From Azophilus sp026709365 (GTDB lineage: Bacteria > Pseudomonadota > Gammaproteobacteria > Pseudomonadales > Azotimanducaceae): DNA of 64,000 bases. Below the pieces are notes generated by a model. The model saw only the letters and a list, made by a program, of their open reading frames with translations. It was not told where the DNA came from and searched no databases. The stretch is from contig OZ241345.1 of NCBI GenBank assembly GCA_965200175.1, forward strand, positions 1,240,001 to 1,304,000. The letters are read 5' to 3'. Positions 18,311-27,154 of this stretch are shown piece by piece; position 1 is the first letter of the stretch; every line of letters begins with the position of its first letter. The translations under genes were made by a program, and so were the position numbers.

Positions 18311-18931
18311 TCACGGTTGCGGTTGCTCTCCGGTGATCAGTCCATCGGCCTCGGGCGCCGAGCTGCGCAGCAACTCGAACGCTTCGCCGTAGGCGAAGCG
18401 CAGGCCGCGCAGGACTTGCTGTGCCAAGGCGGACTCTAGTTCCTGTTCAATCAGGGCCTCCTCCTCGCTGCTGCCGGCCAGGTTGTCGCGGTCGATGCTG
18501 AAGGTCCGCGATGCCCTGATCCAGGCGGGCTTGATCAGGCTCCTCTCTCCCGCCCGGATGCCGAACTGCAAGCCCAAGGTCAGTTCAAACTCCGCCGCCC
18601 GCGCCCCGGCGGTCAACGACGCCACCCGGCGGTTGCGGCTCTCGTTGATGATCTGAACCACCAGATCGGCATCATCGGCGTTGTCGCTCGTTAGGGCGCC
18701 GGCTTGACGCAAGGCGTCCCGCAGCGGCGCGGCCATGCGGCTCAAGGCATCGGCTTGGACATGGACGCTGAGCTCCGCATCCGAGAAGTCCCAGGAGCGC
18801 AGCTGAAAGCCGCAACCTGCGACTGGAAGCGTCATGCCGATGAACAGCAGGGCTGCCAAAAGGCGCCTGCCGGCCGTTCGAGGGCGGGATGCGCTCACGG
18901 CGGGCGGAGCATGCATGGCCTTGGCGGTCAT
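18311..18931 (-). CDS. lptE: LPS-assembly lipoprotein LptE
   Basis: LptE plugs the LptD barrel and delivers lipopolysaccharide to the outer leaflet. The start at 18931 overlaps the leuS stop as ATGA. The 206-residue product has a hydrophobic signal ending in the lipobox PVAGC, then GFQLRSW, the characteristic first strand. The C-terminal half ends with QQVLRGLRFAYGEAF. Sequence conservation in LptE is low, so context carries weight. The last codons lie on DNA (about 18366-18402) that also occurs, with a few changes, at 9337-9371. Confidence 0.9.
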   Translation of the reverse strand: MTAKAMHAPPAVSASRPRTAGRRLLAALLFIGMTLPVAGCGFQLRSWDFSDAELSVHVQADALSRMAAPLRDALRQAGALTSDNADDADLVVQIINESRNRRVASLTAGARAAEFELTLGLQFGIRAGERSLIKPAWIRASRTFSIDRDNLAGSSEEEALIEQELESALAQQVLRGLRFAYGEAFELLRSSAPEADGLITGEQPQP

Positions 18932-21408
18932 GCGGCGACCAGGTTGATGAGCTTGTTGGGTACGTAGATCACCTTGCACACCTCCTTGCCGGCCAGGTGG
19001 CGGGCCACGTTGCCGTCAAGTTCGGCCGCCGCGCGGACGCTTTCTGCGCCTGCGTCCGGGGAGACCGTCACCTCACCGCGCAGCTTGCCGTTGACCTGCA
19101 CGGCGATGTTCAGGGTCGCATCGACCAGCTTGGCCGGGTCGTGGGCGGGCCAGCGGGCGCTGGCGAACAGGCCGCCTGCGAACCCCAGCCGCTCGTAGAG
19201 CTCCTCGCAGACATGGGGCGCAAAGGGCGCCACCATCACCACCAAGGGCGTAAGCTCCTTGATGCGCGGGATGCGGCCGCCGGCGCGGACCACGTTCATG
19301 TACTCCATCATGGCGGCGATGGCGGTGTTGAACTGCTGCTCGGGCAGTTGCTCGGTGACCTGCCGGATGGTGCGGTGCAGCGCCCGCTCGACCTCGGGCT
19401 CCGGCGGCAGGTCAGGGTCGCCGTCGGCTTCGGCGACGCTCTGCCAGAGCCGGTTCAGAAAGCTGAACGGGCCTTGGATGCCGCTGCCCCGGTAGTCGCC
19501 GCCCTGTTCATAGGCGCCCAGGAACATGAGGTAGAGACGCAGGGTGTCGGCGCCGTACTGGTTGATGATGGCGTCCGGCGAGATCACGTTGCCCTTGCTC
19601 TTGGACATCTTGCGACCTTCGCGAATCAGCAGGCCGTGGGCGCGAAACCGCTTGAACGGCTCGCTGAAGCCGATGATGCCGAGGTCATGCAGGGCCATGG
19701 TCAGGAAGCGGGCGTACATCAGGTGCAGCACGGCGTGCTCGTTGCCGCCGATGTAGGAGTCCACCGGCAGCCACTTCGCCGTCAACTGCGGCTCAATGGC
19801 AAGGTCGTCGCGGCCGGTCGAGGGGTAGCGGAGGAAGTACCAGCCGCTGCACAGGAAGTTGTCGGTGACGTCGGTGTCGCGATGGGCGTTCCTGCCGCAG
19901 GCCGGGCAGCGCGCGTTGAACCAATCCGTGGCCCGCGCCAAGGGGCTTTGGCCGCTGTCGTCGGGTCGAAAGTCCTCAAGATGGGGCAGTTCCACCGGCA
20001 GCTCGTCCTCCGGCACCGGCACCGCGCCGCAAGCGGTGCAGTGGATCATGGGGATGGGCGGCCCCCAGTAGCGTTGCCGGGACACGCACCAGTCGTGCAG
20101 CCGGTAGTTGGTCTGGGCCTTGGCGTCGCCCTCGGCTTTAAGCCGCTCAACGATGGCCTGCTTGGCGTCCGCCACCGTCAAACCGTCGAAGTCACCGGAG
20201 TTCACGAGGATGCCGTCATCGGAATAGGCCTCGGCCAAGGGCGTTTCGGCATCCTCTCCGGGTGCGGCAATCACCCGCACGATGGGCAGGCTGAAGGCTT
20301 GGGCGAACTCGAAGTCGCGGGCGTCATGGCCGGGCACCGCCATGATCGCTCCGGTGCCGTAGCCCATCAGCACGTAGTCCGCTATCCAGACGGGAATCCT
20401 GGCGCCGTTCACCGGATTGACGGCGTAGCCGCCGGTGAACACGCCGGTCTTGTCCTTGTCGGTCTTCTGGCGCTCCACGACATCCCGGCGCGCGACCTCG
20501 GCCCGATAGGCGTCCACCGCCGGTTGCGCATCGGCAGCGGTGACCGCATCCACCAAGGGATGCTCCGGGGCCAGCACCATGTAGGTGGCTCCGAACAGGG
20601 TGTCGGGCCGGGTGGTGAACACGCGGATGCGGGCGCCGTCGGCTTCGGCATCCACGGGATTGGCGGCGCCGCTGCCTTCAGCTATGGCGAAGCTGACCTC
20701 GGCGCCTTGGCTGCGGCCGATCCAGGCGGCTTGCGCCTTCTTGGTGACGCCCGACCAGTCCATGTCGGCCAGGTTGTCGAGCAGTTGGCCGGCGTAGTCG
20801 GTGATGCGGAAGAACCATTGCGGCAACTCGCGCTGCTCCACTGTTGATTCGCAGCGTTCGCACAGGCCGCCCAGAACCTGTTCGTTGGCTAGCACCGTCA
20901 TGCAGGACGGGCACCAGTTGACCGGCGCCTCCCGGCGTTCCACAAGTCCGGCCTCATGGAGCTTGAGAAACACCCACTGGGTCCAGCGGTAGTAGCTGAC
21001 GTGGGTGGTGTCCACGGTGTGGTTCCAGTCGAACATGCCGCCGAAGCGCTGCAGGGTGCGGGTGAAGTTCTCGATGTTCCTGGGGATCAGGTCCTGCGGG
21101 TTGGCGCCTACTTTCAGGGCATGGTTTTCGGAGTGGATGCCGAAGGCGTCAAAGCCGATGGGCTGGAAGACGTCCTTGCCGTTGAGCCGCTGGAAGCGGC
21201 CGTTCACGTCGGCGCCGGTGTAGGCGTAGATGTTGCCGATGTGCAGTCCCTCCGCGGACGGGTAGGGGAACATCATCAGGTTGTAGTAGGGGTTCTCGGC
21301 GCTCGCCAATTGCGCATCGGTCAGGCGGTTGACGCCGTCGCGCTCCCACCGCTCCCGCCACTTGCGCTCCACGGCTTCGGGCGAATAGCGGTCTTGTTTT
21401 TCGTTCAT
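18928..21408 (-). CDS. leuS: Leucyl-tRNA synthetase
   Basis: LeuS charges tRNA-Leu. The class I motifs are clear: HIGN (in AEGLHIGNIYAYTGAD) and KMSKSKGN near the C-terminus. The CP1 editing domain is present, with a T-rich patch (VFTTRPDTLFGATYM) and the D in MAVPGHDARD. A zinc-like cluster appears (CPACGRNAH; C-x2-C pairs). The ATG at 21408 (MNEKQDRYSPEAVE) gives the family start; the upstream TTG was rejected. The length of 826 residues is slightly under the E. coli enzyme. Confidence 0.97.
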   Translation of the reverse strand: MNEKQDRYSPEAVERKWRERWERDGVNRLTDAQLASAENPYYNLMMFPYPSAEGLHIGNIYAYTGADVNGRFQRLNGKDVFQPIGFDAFGIHSENHALKVGANPQDLIPRNIENFTRTLQRFGGMFDWNHTVDTTHVSYYRWTQWVFLKLHEAGLVERREAPVNWCPSCMTVLANEQVLGGLCERCESTVEQRELPQWFFRITDYAGQLLDNLADMDWSGVTKKAQAAWIGRSQGAEVSFAIAEGSGAANPVDAEADGARIRVFTTRPDTLFGATYMVLAPEHPLVDAVTAADAQPAVDAYRAEVARRDVVERQKTDKDKTGVFTGGYAVNPVNGARIPVWIADYVLMGYGTGAIMAVPGHDARDFEFAQAFSLPIVRVIAAPGEDAETPLAEAYSDDGILVNSGDFDGLTVADAKQAIVERLKAEGDAKAQTNYRLHDWCVSRQRYWGPPIPMIHCTACGAVPVPEDELPVELPHLEDFRPDDSGQSPLARATDWFNARCPACGRNAHRDTDVTDNFLCSGWYFLRYPSTGRDDLAIEPQLTAKWLPVDSYIGGNEHAVLHLMYARFLTMALHDLGIIGFSEPFKRFRAHGLLIREGRKMSKSKGNVISPDAIINQYGADTLRLYLMFLGAYEQGGDYRGSGIQGPFSFLNRLWQSVAEADGDPDLPPEPEVERALHRTIRQVTEQLPEQQFNTAIAAMMEYMNVVRAGGRIPRIKELTPLVVMVAPFAPHVCEELYERLGFAGGLFASARWPAHDPAKLVDATLNIAVQVNGKLRGEVTVSPDAGAESVRAAAELDGNVARHLAGKEVCKVIYVPNKLINLVAA

Positions 21409-21512
21409 GGTCGGGTTGGCAGCCAAACGAGGAACGATAACATCTTAGGTGCTGCGAGCGTGACCCCGAAACGCTCAGTAGGGCTCAGTTTGACGCACGT
21501 CATCGCCGTGAT

Positions 21513-21541
21513 CCTATCGAGGGCGGGACGCCCTCGATAGG
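21513..21541. repeat. Long inverted repeat, family C (CTATCGAGGGC)
   Basis: Perfect stem CCTATCGAGGGC/GCCCTCGATAGG with a short loop in the gap between lnt and leuS. A shorter relative (CGAGGGCAAGATGCCCTCG) is at 30879-30897. There is no T tract on either strand, so it may be a repeat or a weak terminator for lnt. Confidence 0.7.
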
Positions 21542-21618
21542 AAGCCCACCGGGGCAACGCAGCGGCTTTGCACGCCCGCTCAGCATCAGTCGAAGCATGT
21601 CGATGGGCAGCAAGCCAC

Positions 21619-23160
21619 TTAGGACGGCTCGCGCCCGCGCTTCCTGCGGGCGCCCCAGGCGAAGGCCAGCAGGCTGCCCAAGCAGGCCGCCACCAGCCAG
21701 CCGTCGCCGAAGCGGCTGTAGGGCGTGCGCCCGGCCATGATTTGGAAGTCGCCAAGCAGCACCCCGGGCTCGAATTGCGGCAGCCGCTCCCGCACTTGTC
21801 CGCGATGGTCGATCACGGCCGTGACGCCGTTGTTGGCCGCCCGCAACAGCCAGCGGCCATTCTCCAGCGCCCGCGCCTGGGCGATTTGCAGATGCTGCAG
21901 GGGGCCGATGCTGCGACCGAACCAGGTGTCGTTGGTGATGGTCAGGATCAGGTCGGCCTGGTTGGCGGCGTTCCGCGTCAGGTTGGCGTAGGCAATTTCG
22001 TAGCAGATGGCCATCGCTGCCCGATCCTCGCCCAAGGCAAGGGGGGGCTGGCGCCAAGGGCCGGGCGCGGCTCGGGACATGGGCAGGTCAAAGAACGCGA
22101 TCAGGCCGCGCAGGGTGCTCTCCAAGGGAACGTAGTCGCCGAACGGCACCAAGCGCCGCTTGACGTAGCGGCCATCGCCCTGACCGATGGCGATGGCGGC
22201 GTTTTGGAATTGGTGGCTCCCGTCCGCCGCCGCCTCCACGCTTGGGACGCCCAGCACCATGCTGGTGCCTGACGCTTGGCCGCGTTCCCCCCAACGTTGC
22301 AGCCAAGGCGCCGCCTCGTGCTCGAACAACGTGATTGCGGCCTCCGGCCAAAGGATCAGATCCCGGCCCCAGTGCGGCTCGGTCAGGTCCTGGTAGCGCT
22401 TGATGATGGGCATTCGGCTGTCGCGGTTCCATTTCACCGCCTGATCGACGTTGCCCTGCACCAGCGCCGCGGACCGCATCGCCCTCGGTTCCACCCACTG
22501 CGCTGTGGAGAGGAGCAGGCCGAGCAGCCAGGGCGTGGCGGCGATGGCGGCGGACGCGGTGCGGATGGCGGGAGGTTGCCTGTCGAACAGGGCGCAGACG
22601 AGGCAGCAGGCCGTCACGACGATGCCAAGGCTCGCTAGGCTCACGCCGCCGATCGGCAGCAGGTTCGCCAGCGGCGTGTGCAAGTGGCCGTAGCCGGGGT
22701 AGAGCCAGGGAAAGCCGGTGAGAAACCAGGTCAGGGCCCATTCGAACGCCACCCAGATGGCGGCGAACAGCCAAGCATCGCCCAGAGCGGCAAGGCCGCG
22801 GGGTTGGGCTTTGGCAGGTTCAATCCGCAGCCAAGCGTAAAGCTGGGCATGGGCCAGGGTGAACAGGGACAGCCCCGCTACGAAGATTAGCACCAGTAAG
22901 GTAGCCAGCGGCGGCGACGCATTGCCGTAGTCGTGAATGCTCACATAGACCCAGCTCACGCCGACGCCGAACTTGCCGAGGCCGTAGGCAAGCCCCAAGG
23001 CCCAAGCCGGCGCCGCGCGGCGGTTGAGCAGCCAGAACCAGCCGCCGATCGAAACCAGCCCCAGCGGCCACCAATCGTAGGGGGCCAAGGTCAAGGGCAG
23101 CAGCGCCCCGCAGGCTAGTGCGGCAAGGAGCCCGCAAACTTCGCCAAGGACCTTCGGCAA
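21619..23160 (-). CDS. lnt: Apolipoprotein N-acyltransferase
   Basis: Lnt transfers an acyl chain from phospholipid to the N-terminal cysteine of lipoproteins in the inner membrane. The 513-residue product has about six N-terminal membrane segments, then a nitrilase-like periplasmic domain. The catalytic triad is visible: glutamate in LILWPEAAI, lysine in RRLVPFGDYVPLE, and cysteine in AMAICYEIAY. A final membrane helix and Arg/Lys-rich tail end the protein. The 10-base gap to the phosphodiesterase gene suggests one transcript. In related bacteria corC precedes lnt; here it is missing from that position. Confidence 0.95.
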   Translation of the reverse strand: MPKVLGEVCGLLAALACGALLPLTLAPYDWWPLGLVSIGGWFWLLNRRAAPAWALGLAYGLGKFGVGVSWVYVSIHDYGNASPPLATLLVLIFVAGLSLFTLAHAQLYAWLRIEPAKAQPRGLAALGDAWLFAAIWVAFEWALTWFLTGFPWLYPGYGHLHTPLANLLPIGGVSLASLGIVVTACCLVCALFDRQPPAIRTASAAIAATPWLLGLLLSTAQWVEPRAMRSAALVQGNVDQAVKWNRDSRMPIIKRYQDLTEPHWGRDLILWPEAAITLFEHEAAPWLQRWGERGQASGTSMVLGVPSVEAAADGSHQFQNAAIAIGQGDGRYVKRRLVPFGDYVPLESTLRGLIAFFDLPMSRAAPGPWRQPPLALGEDRAAMAICYEIAYANLTRNAANQADLILTITNDTWFGRSIGPLQHLQIAQARALENGRWLLRAANNGVTAVIDHRGQVRERLPQFEPGVLLGDFQIMAGRTPYSRFGDGWLVAACLGSLLAFAWGARRKRGREPS

Positions 23161-23169
23161 GAGGCTCGC

Positions 23170-23754
23170 TCAGCGCCGCCAGGGCGGCACGCCGTCCCAA
23201 TCGAAGGGCTCGATGCCGTCGTCGCAGAGTTGCCAGACGCTGGCCGAGGCGGCGCCGTCCTTGAGCTCCAGGAAGCCGATGGTGCCGAATTGGGTGTCGT
23301 AGTTGTGCGGATAGGTGGCCGAGCCGGGATTGACGCAGAGCACCCCGTCGATGGTGGCGATGCGCTCCACGTGGGTATCGCCGGAAACGATGACGTCGGG
23401 CTTGCGCTCCGGGAAGAAGCGCTCGATCCAGCGGGCCAGGGTGAAGTTGGGGGGGCGTTCCGGCACCGGCACGTAGTGGGTCAGGCCCACCCACAAGCCT
23501 TCCAGTTCCAGCAGCCAGGCCGGCTTCACACGGGCGTCCTCGGGCTGCACCGGGCGGCCGCCGCTGCCGTCCTCGCCGTTGCCTCGGGCGGCATAGACCG
23601 GGGCGATGCGCTCCAGCTCGTCGAGCACCCAGAACTCGTGGATGTCGCCGCCGTGGAAGATGGCGTCAACGCCGGCGAAGGCGTCGAACACTTGGGGCCA
23701 GAGGAACTTGGCGGCTTCCGGCAGGTGCGTGTCGGAGATCAGGCCAATTTTGAT
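23170..23754 (-). CDS. YfcE/MJ0936-type metallophosphodiesterase with a non-ATG start
   Basis: The product is a small calcineurin-like phosphodiesterase. Metal-binding motifs are visible: KIGLISDTH (D-x-H), FHGGDIHEFW (GD), ARGNGE (GN), LTHY and SGDTHVERI (GDTH). The first in-frame ATG/GTG/TTG (GTG at 23691) would remove the D-x-H motif. The reading frame stays open upstream, and an AAGGAG lies seven bases before ATC AAA ATT GGC at 23754, exactly where homologues read MKIGLISDTH. I therefore place the start at an ATC codon; the alternative is a point mutation or assembly error of ATG. Probable substrates are phosphodiesters; the specific one is unknown. It lies between an alpha/beta hydrolase and lnt. 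Confidence 0.75.
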   Translation of the reverse strand: MKIGLISDTHLPEAAKFLWPQVFDAFAGVDAIFHGGDIHEFWVLDELERIAPVYAARGNGEDGSGGRPVQPEDARVKPAWLLELEGLWVGLTHYVPVPERPPNFTLARWIERFFPERKPDVIVSGDTHVERIATIDGVLCVNPGSATYPHNYDTQFGTIGFLELKDGAASASVWQLCDDGIEPFDWDGVPPWRR

Positions 23755-23799
23755 GAAGTTGCTCCTTCGGAAAAGCGGGGGTCGGAGATCAGGCCGAAC

Positions 23800-24525
23800 C
23801 TAGTGCGCATGCCCCTTCAGGAACGCGGTCACCTGCTGCCGAGCGCTGTCCACGGCTTCGCCTTCCTTCCAGTCCTCGATGAGCGTCGCGTTGGCGGCCA
23901 GTGCGGCGACTTCGCGGGATATGGCTTCGGGATGGTAGATGTCGTTGCCCTTCAGGACCAGCAGCGGGGTGGTCACGCGGGCAGTGAACTCGCGGGAGAC
24001 GTTGAACAGAAAGTCGCCGCCATACATGTTTTCCCGAAATGCGGCCCAGGCGCCCTCGTCCACTTCAGGGCGCTGCGGCGCAAGCTCGGCCGCCCAGCCG
24101 TCGTACATCTGGTAGAAGGCGTCGCGATTGTCCTCAAGGCCGATGGGCTGGAACAACACCGCGGCGGCGATGCGTTCCGGCGCCGTTTCGATCAAGCCCA
24201 TGCAGTAGGCGCCGCCGATGCACATGCCGGCCACCATGAAGCGCTCCACGCCCAAGTGGTCCATGAGCCCGAGTTGGTCCGCAGCGTAGCTCGCCCAAGA
24301 GTCCTCCGCGGTCACCGGGGCGCTGGACTGCCCGGCGTTGCGCTGGTCCATGGCGATGATCCGGAAATCCCCGGACAGGTGCTCAATCGGGTTCCAGGGC
24401 GCGTTGGCCCACAACGGAATGGCGGACTTCATGCCGCCTGGGGCGATGAGCAGGAGAGGGAAGCCGTCGGCTGGCCCGGACTCCTCGTAGTGTATGTTGA
24501 TGGCTCCGGTCTGAAAGTTGGGCAT
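23800..24525 (-). CDS. Alpha/beta hydrolase with a cysteine in the nucleophile elbow
   Basis: The 241-residue product has the alpha/beta-hydrolase fold: an oxyanion region LLLIAPGGM, DQRNAGQS, and the nucleophile elbow as GMCIGG, so cysteine replaces the usual serine. The acid is probably the aspartate in KGNDIYHPE; the histidine is probably in the C-terminal GHAH tail or before it. Cysteine nucleophiles occur in dienelactone hydrolases. Substrate unknown. It is first in the group hydrolase - phosphodiesterase - lnt and divergent from the gene at 24619. Confidence 0.8.
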   Translation of the reverse strand: MPNFQTGAINIHYEESGPADGFPLLLIAPGGMKSAIPLWANAPWNPIEHLSGDFRIIAMDQRNAGQSSAPVTAEDSWASYAADQLGLMDHLGVERFMVAGMCIGGAYCMGLIETAPERIAAAVLFQPIGLEDNRDAFYQMYDGWAAELAPQRPEVDEGAWAAFRENMYGGDFLFNVSREFTARVTTPLLVLKGNDIYHPEAISREVAALAANATLIEDWKEGEAVDSARQQVTAFLKGHAH

Positions 24526-24618
24526 GCACAGGTTCCTGGATTTTGGCGACCGTTTAGTTCAGCCGCCTTTTCGGCTATGTTGGCATCAGTTTAACGCCCT
24601 ACAGGAAGCGATTCGACT

Positions 24619-25038
24619 ATGCTGGATTGGGAAAGGCTCAAGGAAATCGCCAACGCCGACGGAGAGTTTCGGCTGCAGGCCCGCTTTTGGAACGCTACCC
24701 TAAAGATCGCGAACGGGCCCGATGCCACCCGCATTGAACTGCGCGACGGGGAAATCACCGCCGTCGAACCCTGGTTCGGCGGCATCGGCAGCGACTTGGC
24801 GATCAGCGCGCCACCAGCGCAGTGGGATGCCCTGCTGGCGCCGGTGCCCAAGCCCTTTTATCAGGATCTCCATGCGGCGACCGTTCACCACGGCTTCACC
24901 GCCGCCGGCAATCGCACTCACTACTGCGCCTACTACCCCGCCGTGCGCCGCTTGATCGAGCTGATGCGGGAGTTGAACAGCGCCGACGAGACGTCGCCCC
25001 AGACCAACGAGCGTGCGGTCGCCGGGCGCAGCCGTTGA
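24619..25038 (+). CDS. Small SCP2-like hypothetical protein
   Basis: The 139-residue product is not firmly recognised. Its middle (FWNATLKIANGPDATRIELRDG, then ISAPPAQWDALL) has the strand-helix pattern of sterol-carrier (SCP2-like) domains, which bind hydrophobic ligands. AGGAAG precedes the ATG by seven bases. The alpha/beta hydrolase at 25088 follows after 49 bases on the same strand, which suggests a two-gene operon in which this protein may present a lipid-like substrate; that is inference. Confidence 0.6.
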   Translation: MLDWERLKEIANADGEFRLQARFWNATLKIANGPDATRIELRDGEITAVEPWFGGIGSDLAISAPPAQWDALLAPVPKPFYQDLHAATVHHGFTAAGNRTHYCAYYPAVRRLIELMRELNSADETSPQTNERAVAGRSR

Positions 25039-25087
25039 TTCAAGCGGCGACCTTACCCGCGATCAAACCAACAGAGAGGCTTGAGCC

Positions 25088-25939
25088 ATGCAGGCAAGAA
25101 TTGAATCGATCGTCGGCCGCTACCTGAACGCGCCGATCGACGGGGACGAGTACCGCATCTACTTCGAGGAGGCGGGCAGCGGCATTCCGCTTTTGCTGCA
25201 GCACACCGCCGGGGCCGATGGCCGGCAGTGGCGCTTCGTGCTGGAGGATGAGGAATTGCAGGCCCGCTTTCGAATGATCGCCTACGACCTGCCCTTTCAC
25301 GGCAAGTCCGTGCCCCCCGTCGGCAAGGCTTGGTGGCGCGAGGAGTACCGGCTGACCAAGGACTTCCTCATGAGCGTTCCGGTCACGCTGGCCGAGGCGC
25401 TGGGCTGTGACGGCCCAGCCTACATGGGCAGCTCCATTGGTGGCCACCTGGCGGTGGACCTCGCCCTGCACTACGCCGACCGCTTCCGCGCCGTCGTCGG
25501 CCTTGAAGCCTCGGCCTACACGCCGGGCGGCTTTGTCGATGAGTTCTACCATCCGGAGATTTCCAACGACTTCAAGGCCAGCCTGATGTACGGCCTGATG
25601 GCGCCGACCAGCCCGGAGGCGCTGCGCCACGAAACCCGTTGGGTGTACAGCCAAGGCGCCCCGGCGGTCTTCAAGGGCGACCTCTACTACTACTCCATCG
25701 ACCACGACCTGCGCGAGGATGCGGCCCGCATCGACACCAATCGATGCTCGGTGGACATCCTGAACGGCGAGTACGACTGGAGCGGCACCCCGGAACTCGG
25801 CGCGGAACTGGCCGCCATGATCCCCGGCGCCCGCTACCGCACCATGAAGGGCCTCGGCCACTTCCCCATGAGCGAGAATCCCGAGGCATTCCTGCGCGAG
25901 ATCAAGCCGGTGCTGGAGCGCATCGCAGGCGGACTTTAG
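25088..25939 (+). CDS. Alpha/beta hydrolase
   Basis: The 283-residue product has an oxyanion segment (LLLQHTAGADGRQW), the nucleophile elbow GSSIGG (serine), an aspartate in LNGEYDW, and the histidine in MKGLGHFPMSENP. These complete a Ser-Asp-His triad. GAGAGGCTTGAGCC lies before the ATG. The family includes ester and C-C bond hydrolases; substrate is unknown. It forms a pair with the SCP2-like gene upstream. Confidence 0.85.
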   Translation: MQARIESIVGRYLNAPIDGDEYRIYFEEAGSGIPLLLQHTAGADGRQWRFVLEDEELQARFRMIAYDLPFHGKSVPPVGKAWWREEYRLTKDFLMSVPVTLAEALGCDGPAYMGSSIGGHLAVDLALHYADRFRAVVGLEASAYTPGGFVDEFYHPEISNDFKASLMYGLMAPTSPEALRHETRWVYSQGAPAVFKGDLYYYSIDHDLREDAARIDTNRCSVDILNGEYDWSGTPELGAELAAMIPGARYRTMKGLGHFPMSENPEAFLREIKPVLERIAGGL

Positions 25940-26013
25940 TGTCCTCGGGACGAGTCAGCCACCAGCTTGATATGTATGAGTGGGATGAGTGCAAACGCAC
26001 CAAGGAGCGAACA

Positions 26014-26883
26014 ATGACCGTTTCCAAGCCCTCGCCGGCGTTGTCTTCCATGACTCGGCGCAACATCCCCTCCCTGTGTCTCTGGGCGACTGTGCTGGTG
26101 TTGTCGCCGTTCGTCTTCAGTGCTGAGCCGGGTGTGCGCTCGCCGGGGGACCGTTTCCGTGACTGTCCTTCTTGCCCGCTGATGGTGGCGGTGCCCGCCG
26201 GGGAGTTCTTGAAGGGGTCACCGCCGAACGAGGAGGGTCGATACGACGATGAAGGTCCGCAGCACCCTGTTCGGATTGAGCGGCCTTTCGCAGTCGGAGT
26301 TTATGAGGTGACCTTTGACGAGTGGGACGCCTGCGAGCGGGATTTCGGCTGTAGCAACTTCGTCAACGACGGGGGCTGGGGCCGCGGTTCGCAGCCTTTG
26401 ATCAACGTGAGTTGGAACGATGCCCAGGAGTACGTGGCTTGGCTGTCGGGGAAGACGGGAGCGGCCTATCGGCTGCTGAGCGAGTCGGAATGGGAGTACG
26501 CGGCGCGTGCGGGCACGACGACGCGGTTCCACTTCGGTTCGACGATTGCCACGAGTCAGGCGAACTACAACGGGATAGGTGGCGGAGGGATTTCTCGGAA
26601 TCGGACGGTTCCGGTCGGGCAGTTTCCTGCGAACGGCTTCGGTCTTCACGACGTTCACGGAAACGTTGATGAGTGGGTGCAGGACTGCTATTACGGGAGC
26701 TACGATGGTGCGCCTCGGGATGGTTCGGCTTGGGAGTCCGGCGACTGCTCCAAGCGCGTTTTGCGCGGCGGCCACTGGAACTACAGTTCCAGGATCCTCC
26801 GCTCCGCGAACCGCTACGGGCTCGAACCCGACTACCGGTACCACAACCTCGGTTTCCGCGTTGCCCGGACGCTCACGCCATGA
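26014..26883 (+). CDS. Secreted SUMF1 / FGE-sulfatase domain protein without the catalytic cysteines
   Basis: The 289-residue product has a signal-like N-terminus (hydrophobic stretch ending VFSAEPG) and a full SUMF1 domain: VPAGEFLKGSP, VGVYEVTFDEWDAC, PLINVSWNDAQEYVAWL, YRLLSESEWEYAARAGT, HGNVDEWVQDC and the terminal NLGFRVART. In true formylglycine-generating enzymes two copper-binding cysteines lie in the RGGSW...R...R region; here this reads RGGHWNYSSRILRSANRYG with no cysteine. It is therefore probably not an FGE. No sulfatase is adjacent. AAGGAG lies eight bases upstream of the ATG, which decided the start over a longer open frame. Confidence 0.85.
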   Translation: MTVSKPSPALSSMTRRNIPSLCLWATVLVLSPFVFSAEPGVRSPGDRFRDCPSCPLMVAVPAGEFLKGSPPNEEGRYDDEGPQHPVRIERPFAVGVYEVTFDEWDACERDFGCSNFVNDGGWGRGSQPLINVSWNDAQEYVAWLSGKTGAAYRLLSESEWEYAARAGTTTRFHFGSTIATSQANYNGIGGGGISRNRTVPVGQFPANGFGLHDVHGNVDEWVQDCYYGSYDGAPRDGSAWESGDCSKRVLRGGHWNYSSRILRSANRYGLEPDYRYHNLGFRVARTLTP

Positions 26884-26919
26884 TCCTTGGCCCACTGACG
26901 GATGGAGGGGTTGGTTGGC

Positions 26920-27140
26920 TCGAATGCGCTTTGACGGCACGGTGCCGGTGTAGGTGGTCCACGTGGCGGACCCGGCCGTCGAGGCGATCCCGGAGGCCGA
27001 TCGGGAGTTGGTCGGCGAGAAGGCCACGCACCGCTTGGCGCAGGAGCCGGGCAGCTGCAAGGTTCTGAAGTGCGTCTCCACGGGGAGGCGGACGAGATCG
27101 TCTTCCACTACGCCGGGAGGCTGCGTCAGAACCCATAGCC
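26920..27140 (+). pseudogene. Remnant of an IS66-family transposase N-terminal region
   Basis: Translation gives RFDGTVPV, a TAG stop, then VHVADPAVEAIPEADREL and VGEKATHRLAQEPGSCKVLK, after which the frame is lost. This matches the style of the IS66 TnpC segment before the zinc-binding region (pattern ...EKVTYRLAQRPGSYVVLKYV). Only about 70 codons remain, with an internal stop and no inverted ends, so it is a decayed fragment. Identification is from memory of the family and not from a search. Confidence 0.5.
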
Positions 27141-27154
27141 CGGATCGATCCGGC

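Noticed and set aside
18889..20847. 652-codon plus-strand open frame opposite leuS
   Set aside because: leuS on the minus strand has all class I synthetase motifs; the antisense frame is a GC-rich shadow.
21513..21541. Rho-independent terminator of lnt
   Set aside because: The hairpin is strong but has no T tract on either strand and has a relative at 30879-30897, so a repeat is at least as likely.
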